From: Pseudopyrenochaeta lycopersici
Lineage: Eukaryota > Ascomycota > Dothideomycetes > Pleosporales > Pseudopyrenochaetaceae
Length of the DNA: 64,000 nucleotides
Reading direction: 5' to 3'
Assembly: GCA_003313425.1 (NCBI GenBank)
Contig: NHZP01000013.1
Location: 1,116,001 to 1,180,000, forward strand
Made by a program: the position numbers and the translations under genes. The notes under the pieces were generated by a model. It made no database searches. It was not told the origin of the DNA and saw only the letters and a program-made list of their open reading frames with translations. This document shows, piece by piece, positions 53,167 through 61,167 of the stretch (position 1 is the stretch's first letter; each line of letters opens with the position of its first letter).

Positions 53167-54177
53167 ATGCTTGCGTCTCTTACTTTCATTCTATCGCTCA
53201 CAGCGGCCGCTGTGGCTGCTCCTGCTTCACTTAGCCCTCGTGCTGTACGCACTACCGCTCCTTCCGGCTGTCTTTCTGTCGGTAGCTCAGCAACATATAA
53301 GACCGTACAAGCTGCTGTCAACGCTCTCAGTGCTACTAGCACATCGGCGCAGTGCATTTTCATCGCTAAGGGCACATACAAGGAGCAAGTCTACGTCAAG
53401 GCGCTCAAGTCTGCCCTTACCATCTACGGCGAGACCACTGACACCACTGGCTTTTCCGCAAACACTGTTACCATCACGCAATCGAAGAGCCAAGATGACT
53501 CGTCCAACAATGACTTGACTGCAACGCTACGTGCGTGGACACCAAACCTAAAGGTGTACAACATCAACCTCGTCAACACCCGCGGAAAGGGTTCCCAGGC
53601 TCTCGCAGTCAGCGCTCAAGCCGATAAGCAAGGCTACTACGGCTGCCAATTCAAAGGCTACCAGGACACCATCCTCGCCCAGGAAGGTGCACAAGTTTAT
53701 GCAAAGTCTTACATTGAGGGTGCTACGGACTTCATCTTTGGCCAGAAAGCCAAGGCTTGGTTTGATGGCGTTGACATCCGCGTGCTGGCAGCTTCAAGCG
53801 GATACATCACCGCCAATGGCCGCGATTCATCCTCCAACCCGTCCTACTACGTGATCAACAAGTCCAAGGTCTCGGCTGCTTCAGGAAACACTGTTGCTTC
53901 TGGTGCCTACTTCCTTGGCCGACCCTGGAGGAACTATGCTCGCGTTGTGTTCCAGAGCACTAGCATGACCAATGTTATCAACTCTGCCGGATGGAAGATC
54001 TGGAACACTGGTGATGAGCGTACAGATAATGTTGTGTTTGCCGAATATGGTAACTCTGGTGATGGCTCCAAGGGCACCAGGGCCAGCTTCTCGAAGAAGT
54101 TGTCAAGTGCTGTTGGTATTACCACTGTTCTAGGCAGTGATTACACTAGCTGGGTCGATACTTCATACCTGTCCTAG
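53167..54177 (+). CDS. Secreted pectin methylesterase (CE8)
   Basis: A single exon of 336 residues; signal peptide MLASLTFILSLTAAAVAAP. It removes methyl groups from pectin homogalacturonan, making substrate for pectate lyase. CE8 catalytic elements in order: YKTVQAAVNAL at the N terminus, GTYKEQVYV, QGYYGCQFKGYQDTIL (Gln and QDT with catalytic Asp), YIEGATDFIFGQ (second catalytic Asp), and LGRPWRNYARVVF (substrate-binding Arg and Trp). Length is that of typical fungal enzymes without a pro-region. The promoter carries a TATA box and a galacturonate-element match. Intronless, in contrast to the cutinases. Confidence 0.96.
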   Translation: MLASLTFILSLTAAAVAAPASLSPRAVRTTAPSGCLSVGSSATYKTVQAAVNALSATSTSAQCIFIAKGTYKEQVYVKALKSALTIYGETTDTTGFSANTVTITQSKSQDDSSNNDLTATLRAWTPNLKVYNINLVNTRGKGSQALAVSAQADKQGYYGCQFKGYQDTILAQEGAQVYAKSYIEGATDFIFGQKAKAWFDGVDIRVLAASSGYITANGRDSSSNPSYYVINKSKVSAASGNTVASGAYFLGRPWRNYARVVFQSTSMTNVINSAGWKIWNTGDERTDNVVFAEYGNSGDGSKGTRASFSKKLSSAVGITTVLGSDYTSWVDTSYLS

Positions 54178-54288
54178 AGTATTGCGCAAGGACGCTGAGC
54201 TGGTTCTTGATTTATTCTATGTATATACTTTCTCTAGCATCTGAATTGATGCCGGGCACATATATCCTATCCATAGGTCCTCCGCAGG

Positions 54289-55648
54289 CTACCGCTGACC
54301 TACAACTTGATCATCGTTTCTCAACAAGCTGGTCTCCTCATCAATGATTTCCGTCTTTCTCTGTTCTGCAAGTGCTGTGTTCTTTTGCAGGCTAACCCAG
54401 ACCGCCGCCCCAATGATCAGCACAGCGCCAAAAAGACTCTCAAAAGGAGGTGTTGTGCCCCATATAACTCTCTCGACAATAAGTGCAAACACCAACTGGA
54501 GGTACGTGAGATTAGTCGCTCGGCCACCCTTTTCCCTCTGTAGTCCTTCTGTCAAGAGAAATTGTAGTAAGAACCCGGTGAGCCCGATGACGGCGATCAA
54601 GCCCCACTGAATGGAATTTTGAGGCATAACGAAATGTAGATCAGGGTGGACGAGAATGATTATTGTCGAGCCGACCGTTGCAATGGCCGCAAAGTAATTC
54701 ACACTCACAAGTGAATGCGAACGCTTTCCGATGACACGAATAGTGGCATAGGCAGTTGATGCTCCGAAAGTTCCGAGGATGGCAAGGAGGATGGCAAGGG
54801 TACGTTGTTGAGGAGAAACGGGAAGTACCGGAGCTTGATTCATCAAAACATCTAGGATGAGAGTGTTCAAAACATGCGCGTCGGGATCAGTAGAGTAGGA
54901 ATCCACAATGGGCTTGGGAAAAAGCCAAGGTGGTCTCGCGACAAACAGAACCCCAGTGAAAGCTATGAATCCAGCTAGGGCCTCTTTGATCGTAAATGGC
55001 TCTCTAAGCCAAACAAAGCACACAAAAGCCGTCATCGTTGGGATGATGAACGTAATTACCGTCGCATCGGCGAAATCTAGCCACGATAATGAATCTGTCT
55101 CAGTCAGCCTAATTTTGTTCTCGTATTCAATTTTCAGACCAACGATTTAGGACGTACAATATAGGCCAAATATCCCGATAAATCCAGCTGTCCCCCTTAG
55201 TACGAGCAAGCTTCTGATACCCTTTTGGCCAAAAGGGAAGTCTTGGACCTTATGATACCACATATACAGAGATCCTAGAATAGTCGTACAGAGCATACGA
55301 ATGAATATTATCTGCAGGGCATGGAACTTTATAGTGGGGTCATTAGCCAATAATTTCGCTGCTGTGTTCATCTGGACGTTTGTGTCAGCGTTGATTTCAT
55401 CTGTGAAGTACGATGGACGAGTGACGTGCTGATGGACCTACCACAGAACCGCATGTTTGCGCTAGGAAGACAAGGAAAAGTCCAAAATTCCTATCATAGA
55501 AGTTCTTCAAACCTTGTCGTAACCTGGTGCCTCGTGATCGTGGAGCCTCATCTTCAGCATCTCGGGCCGTGTCAGCCATCGGTGGTGTTTGCGGCAATGG
55601 CCCATTCCCATGGCTTGGGGTTCCAGAGTTCGTAGCTCCATAAGACAT
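54289..55648 (-). CDS. EamA-family (drug/metabolite transporter, DMT) membrane protein
   Basis: Three exons: 55648-55442, 55371-55158, 55094-54289 (408 residues). After a 50-residue soluble tail come about ten hydrophobic helices in two EamA repeats: FGLFLVFLAQTCGSV, IRSLLVLRGTAGFIGIFGLY, then YSLSWLDFADATVITFIIPT, which is the conserved start of helix 4 in fungal SLC35G-like proteins, and in the second repeat VSVNYFAAIATVGSTIIILV and GLIAVIGLTGFLLQFLLTEG. The C terminus has acidic and di-Leu-like EETSLLRND, typical of vacuolar or Golgi sorting. Substrate unknown; relatives move nucleotide sugars or metabolites. An upstream in-frame ATG at 55762 would add 38 residues. The gene is divergent from the aldoxime dehydratase gene, 1.5 kb away. 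Confidence 0.88.
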
Positions 55649-57163
55649 ACCTACCCAAGCTAGCCTCGCGCAAGTAACCGAAACAGTAATATTCTTGAAA
55701 TGTGGAAAGAGTGCAAAGAGGAGTGAAAGATCAAAATTGTCATGAGACCCACGAACCTGCATTGCGCTAGTCTTCACTAACCGTCTCTAATCATGCTGAC
55801 ATGCGCTAACCATAAATTAATCGCGACTACGCTCAGAGACTACATATTGCTCTCTTAGATAAGTCTAAAGTTCGAAAGCTATTATAACTGCTGTAGGCAC
55901 AACTTCAGCTGACCGCGATTGTCGATCGATAAATATCCCCAGACGAGACTGGCCGCAGCTGGCCCCACCATCTGATTTTGGCATTATTGATGCACCAACC
56001 ATCTTAGACACTGAAGAATCTAAATTCAAATAGTAAATTTAAATATCGACATTGTTCAGTTTCTTTTAGATACTAGCGAAATCTGAGCAAAATGAGTCAT
56101 GGGGAGGCTCAGAAATTGACAAGATGACTAGATAAATTCGCATCGTATGCACCCTGAGCGAAGGACCGAATATTCGACGTGTCTAGTTTTATCGAGCTCG
56201 CATCGAGCTGCGAATCTATAGGGACCAATCCGATAAAAAAGCCAACTTGTTGTGGGTGCGGTAGTGTACACAGACATTAAAAGCGTCCAAGAACGTATAT
56301 AGTTTCGCTTGTCGTATCATGCTGGCTTTCGGGATTCTGCTGTCAGGTTCAATTGGTATTCAAACCATGAAGACAGCTCGTGCCTTTGAGATTGGTAGAA
56401 TTTCGCCCAAATTATATGCGTCAAAGGCATTCACTAGTGAAGAAGGCGAATGGTCATACGTAATGAGTAAGGCCTCGCTCGAGTTTCCATGAATACTGAC
56501 TGCCTTAGGCATCCGAAGCTGCATTTCGACGTATTACCGTCGCGGTATTCACGTTAGGGAGAAAAAACGATATTGACACATTGATACTAGGTATGATGGG
56601 CAGAACTGGGTGCTGTTTGATTTGGGGACCTTGAACCATTCAAGAAAAAGCGCGGAGCTATTCCGATGGTCCTCACTCGTTCCGCGATAAACAGAGTGCT
56701 AGCGTCGGGCAGACTGCACCATACTTCCCAAGCCACCGTCACCTTACCTACTTTAGTAAGATATTTTGCTTGTTTTCGTTCTGCAATGAATGGTTCTGCC
56801 CAATCACCGGGTGCGGCTTTCAAACAGTGCAATAAGACCACATAGTCGACCGAATGTCGATACTTACTTGCACTAGTGGTGGTAATTCCCTTCATGGTAT
56901 TGGCCACCATGATCGACACAGTGCTCATATCGCCAGGCCGGAAGATGTGTGGATGCAACCTAATACGAGGGGGCGGAATGTATGCGCTCATACCAAGTGT
57001 ATGACATGGTCGCGGACCCAATCGTAGAGTTCCACGACCTTGAGTTACACAAACAACTCTTTGTGGGCTTGAGCTGAAAAGTACTTAACGAAATCATTTC
57101 TAATATCCAGTTTACCTTGATTGTCATCAAATACATTTTCGTTCTGAACAGTGAAGTCTCATC
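55649..57163. other. Divergent intergenic region, DMT transporter / aldoxime dehydratase
   Basis: 1.5 kb. Most is AT-rich spacer. A minus-strand frame at 56587-56991 (ATG at 56991, 134 codons, start MSAYIPPPRIRLHP) is divergent from the dehydratase by 172 bp and contains an intron-like GTAAGTATCG...GGGCAG of 72 nt, a multiple of three, so it stays open either way. No family recognised; it may be a small gene or chance. Confidence 0.35.
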
Positions 57164-58249
57164 ATGCTTGAATCTGCGATCCCAGAGCACCTTCGTAAGG
57201 AGCGGAAATGCCCTGTGAGCACGCCGCCAAACTATCAACCGCCATTTCCCGGGTATTGTGCGCGTTTTCCAACGCAAATGAAGGATCTCGTCATCGCCAT
57301 CATTGGTGCACAGTACTCCTCCACTTCTGTTAGCGATGGCGCTGGAATATCTACTATCAAGAACTTTATAGCCAATGCCCCACAGGGGTTTCGTCCATCG
57401 TTCCAAGAAGTCATTTCTGTAACTGACAAACGAGGTTGGTACAATATTGCCGTAATTGCGTACTGGCCGAGCTCCGAAGCACACAAGAACTGGGAAATCG
57501 AATCTGGGTTTAACGCCTGGTGGCGGAGTAGCGAGAGGGAAAGCGGTGAACATGGCTGGTTCCAAGAAGTCCTTCGCCCGACCGTGGATCGCTTTGAGAC
57601 AGTGTTCTCAAACAGTGAGACTCCAGAGGGTGCAGCGAACATGCAGGAAAAGATCTCCGGTGAGATGCAAGAGCATGCATATTGGGGAAGTGTACGGGAC
57701 CGACTTGCTGCCGCGCAAGATGATGACCTCGAGGGCGAGAAATGGTTGTCTGTAAATGGAGGTGCGAAAGGCTCGAACGTGACCAACGGTAGCGCCTCGA
57801 AGCGTCTTCGTATACCCGGAAAGCAGAACCTCTGCGTAATCCGCTCTAGGCAGGATTGGTCTGACACCCTCCCGGCAGAGCGCAAGCTCTATCTCGAAAC
57901 TATGCACCCAGTCCTTATAGAGGGTATGAACTACCTGCGCGATAACGGCCATGAGATCGGCTGTTACGCCAACAACCTTTGGGACGTTGTTGAACCTGAG
58001 ACCTACGAGGCGAACTTGGAGAGGACATTTGGTTTGGGCTTTTTCGATGATTTAAAGTCGCTCGAATACTGGAGCAAGAGCCATCAGACGCATATCAATA
58101 TTTTCGGTGGATTCTTGATGTACGCGAAGAAATTGAACAACGTTCTTTCGCTACGGTTGTTCCATGAAATATATGTAATGCAAGCGAGCCAGCAGTTCTT
58201 CGAGTACATTGGATGCCACGGAGAGACGAGCATGTTGAACTCGCTCTAG
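57164..58249 (+). CDS. Heme-dependent aldoxime dehydratase (phenylacetaldoxime dehydratase family)
   Basis: A single exon of 361 residues. The enzyme dehydrates aldoximes to nitriles using ferrous heme. The sequence follows the bacterial Oxd family: start IPEHLRKERKCPVSTPPNYQ, an early GAQYSS segment, IRSRQDWSDT, a middle block EGMNYLRDNGHEIGCYANN, and the C-terminal block SKSHQTHINIFGGF at about residues 304-317 followed by LRLFHEIYVM and EYIGCHGETSML. In the family the His of the SHxTH block is the proximal heme ligand and the His of the FHE block is the catalytic base; by position these would be near residues 307-310 and 334. No signal peptide, so probably cytosolic. Natural substrates could be plant-derived indole- or phenyl-acetaldoxime (inference). 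No nitrilase gene lies next to it. Confidence 0.88.
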   Translation: MLESAIPEHLRKERKCPVSTPPNYQPPFPGYCARFPTQMKDLVIAIIGAQYSSTSVSDGAGISTIKNFIANAPQGFRPSFQEVISVTDKRGWYNIAVIAYWPSSEAHKNWEIESGFNAWWRSSERESGEHGWFQEVLRPTVDRFETVFSNSETPEGAANMQEKISGEMQEHAYWGSVRDRLAAAQDDDLEGEKWLSVNGGAKGSNVTNGSASKRLRIPGKQNLCVIRSRQDWSDTLPAERKLYLETMHPVLIEGMNYLRDNGHEIGCYANNLWDVVEPETYEANLERTFGLGFFDDLKSLEYWSKSHQTHINIFGGFLMYAKKLNNVLSLRLFHEIYVMQASQQFFEYIGCHGETSMLNSL

Positions 58250-59642
58250 GAGCACGCCCAAGCTATATATCTTGGATATGACCAAGGTTTGAGCTGTAGA
58301 AGTACATTTACCTCTTCGTATAGGAGTTTTGGATGCTATCATTGAATTAGTACCTTCAACACGACCTGTAGAACTCACATGATGACGAGCTTCGTTTCTA
58401 ACCCTACTGCATTGTCCCCATAGTACTATTCAGGGTTCATCAAGATCAAAGCTCGCGCAGGAGCAATAATGTATCTGGATATTGAATGATCATACACAGA
58501 AGAAAGCAGAGGGACGCTACACTAGCAAAAGTATTGGAACTTCAGAATTTTCCAGGTCTCTAATGCGGTGAGAATAAATCGTGTGGCGAAGTTTTATCAG
58601 CCAGCTAAATCTACTGGCTAGTATAAACTGAAGCCAGATTCTAGACACTTGATATATTTTACCGCTTTGCAGGCTTTTAAAATATTCGTATAGCTGTATT
58701 TCAACTACTATAGAATATATATAGTATGATCTTAAGTAACACAAGAGTCGTTTATGATGAGCTGAAAGTTGTTTCTATATCCTAAAACAAGACTGGAGAA
58801 GGGTTTGACAGCAACGTATCAAGCTTTTACCCCGAAGAAAGCCGCAGAGGCTCAAGGTCACCAATCGAGCAGCTAGGAGCAGTCTTCCTTGCCAACTATA
58901 TACCTCTCTCGAGTATCTGTCTAATACTTACTATTCTCACATTGAAAATGGTCTTAGAATGAACCCATGACGCATACTGTGATAGTCAAGTGAGGTAATG
59001 TGGCTCACGCCTGCCAACCCGTGCCAGCGCACGCCCAAGCCTTGTCACGTTTGAATCAATAGACTTCATGTATCTTGGCGCCAGAATGCATAATTAATTC
59101 AATAAATCTTCTTTCTGATGTTTATAATAGCGGAACTTTTGGTTGATGCTACCATACGGCCGCTGAAACATTCAGATGCCAAATCTTGCTGAACAGTGAC
59201 TCAACATGAAGAATATTTCAAGGAGGCTATGAGTGGAAAGTTTGAAGACAACTTGGAGGGAACTTGAAGCAAAAACTATATCAATCATCATGATTCACTG
59301 GTCATTGAAGCACATTTATCGCTGTTCCATATTGGAACATGCGCCCCGACCTAAACTGGCGTTTCCATCCGGTTGCCGTGTGTCTCAAATTAAACCTTGG
59401 AGCGACTCATCACATTTGCCAGGCAAAATGGTGCCCAATGTGTCAACCTTGCAAGCATCCTGGAGAGTGCGCCCTGCGGCTGCAAGCCACGTATCTAGTT
59501 GACGAATGACGAAACATATCGCGCACACAACGTCTGCCTTCTTGTAGGCAAAAGCCGGCAGACGTTGCGATTAAATTCGAGGGATACCTCTCGTTTTTAA
59601 TATTAATTCCACCCCTGAATCATTTTATTCGCTCTTGCAGTC
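58250..59642. other. Intergenic region between aldoxime dehydratase and a small gene
   Basis: 1.4 kb, AT-rich, no recognisable genes. Near its right end is an 11-bp inverted repeat and an AT-rich TATA-like stretch at about 59598-59610. Confidence 0.5.
59528..59567. repeat. Inverted repeat with 11-bp arms
   Basis: Arms CAACGTCTGCC (59528-59538) and GGCAGACGTTG (59557-59567), perfectly complementary, 18-nt spacer that itself can form a 3-bp GGC/GCC step. It sits about 75 nt before the ATG of a small gene. It could be a dimeric regulator site or a remnant of a short inverted-repeat element. Confidence 0.7.
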
Positions 59643-60092
59643 ATGTCTCCACAAATCACTACGGGTTATGGCTCGCTCCTCGCCGTGGGCATTGGGGCCA
59701 TCTATCATACCTGGTCAACAACAATAGCAAGCAATTCACTGACGGCGGCATGGAGGTTTGCGGATGGCAAGCCCAAATTAACAGACAGCAAAAAGAAAAT
59801 TACCGTATGCCCTCTATTAATCGCTAGACCAAGTGATCTGCTCAATATCAACTACAAAGTAATCCATGACGACGATGAGGTTGAATCTTTGAGACCTTTT
59901 GCTAGCCTCCTAAAGGAAGCGCTTGGAGCAGACAAGACAAAAGAAACCGAAGCGGCTCTCAGGGCATCGGTACAGAAATATAGGTAAACACTTTTGCACT
60001 GTCATAATGAAGTGGTCTCTAATTACAAGTTTCGTGCTGTGAGCCTTAACTTGGAAGATAAAAAGCCGGACATGTGGTGGAAAGAGTTGTAG
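59643..60092 (+). CDS. Small protein of unknown function with N-terminal hydrophobic segment
   Basis: Proposed two exons: 59643-59969 and 60030-60092 (129 residues). The unspliced frame stops shortly after residue 114, but a well-formed continuation (FRAVSLNLEDKKPDMWWKEL, stop at 60090-60092) lies just past a TACAAG acceptor; joining through a GTACAG donor keeps the frame. The N terminus (TTGYGSLLAVGIGAIYHTW) is weakly hydrophobic and could be a membrane segment or poor signal peptide. A charged segment (IHDDDEVESLRPFASLL) follows. No family recognised. The ATG context (GTCATGTC) is average. The splice is uncertain: the donor is not the common GTATGT/GTAAGT. Confidence 0.45.
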
Positions 60093-61167
60093 AAAAAACA
60101 AGCAATGATCCTTTATTTAGCGGGGACTCAGTCAGGAACCATAAGCTTTAGGAACTTCATAATGCTAAACCTTCTGTTAAACTTGGGCATCTTCTAATAT
60201 TCTGTAGATCTTTGGAATGGAAGGTAGGACTAATTAGATGCGAGTTTTGAACCGATAGAACAAGTGATGTGTTCTACACACTACTGATTTAGTATAGCAC
60301 CTTTTACAGCGACAGCTTCTTTCAGTGCCAATTGTGTGCAGATCAATTACGCTATTCGCAGCTTAGCGGATGCGTTAAAAGTTGGAGAAATCAGGTCAGA
60401 TAAAGCCAATGCCAACGCTTTGTTTGAGTAACTGACAAGGCTGACGTGTTGCGTCATAACCTGCCTTTGCGAAGTATAGGATACTTGGACACGAAAAAAT
60501 TAAAATATGATAATGTGTGAAAAGTTGTCAAAGACTAAGTTGAATATTGTTTGTGAATATTAGTAGACATAGGTGGTGGGACTTTGGTTGGGTGGGGTAC
60601 CCTAGTACTGATGCCTTATCACCTTATCGCAACCGCGGGGGAACTGCGACGCGACTGCGCGTCAAACCTCACAACGGAGCAAAAAGCAGAAATGATGATT
60701 TAATATAAACTCTGCTGATAATTGACGAATGAAATAATAGAGTGGTGACGGCAACGACGCGGTCACGCGGATGATGGCGTGCCCCGCGAAAGCACGATAG
60801 GCAGCACCGGAGCTTACGCGGGGATACGGGGAAACCATGTGCACTGCTTCAGCCTCTCCCAGTTGCTTTCGCTTTTCTGGATATGTGATCAGTTATCAGA
60901 GCACACCGATGTTCATCGATAGGTTATTTTGATTTATTTGGCCGATTCGGCTCGCTCTATCCGCGTCGCCTGGTTGCTGATGAATCGCTATCCATTGGAT
61001 GATGTCAAGGAGCTCTCTATGCTTCGTAGCTCTTGACTGTGTGGCACGGTATGTCAGTCCTATCTATCAGATATGGTAGCGCATGCTAACACTGCGTGTA
61101 AAGCTCTAACCACTAGACGCTCACCCCGTTTGTTCCCATTCCGAGCTTCCCTTCATCATCCCTCACC
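59988..61167. other. Intergenic region before the mitochondrial-type gene (from 60093)
   Basis: Apart from the small gene's second exon, about 1.1 kb without recognisable genes. Contains a GC-rich, CG-dense patch at 60635-60835. A short A-box-like word near 61103-61122 on the minus strand lacks a matching B box, so no tRNA is called. Confidence 0.45.

Noticed and set aside
56960..57565. 201-codon minus-strand frame overlapping the aldoxime dehydratase
   Set aside because: It is antisense to a gene with clear family motifs; shadow frame.
61103..61122. tRNA A-box-like word on the minus strand (GTCTAGTGGTTAGAG)
   Set aside because: No B-box (GTTCGA-type) at the right distance and no cloverleaf pairing; most likely chance.
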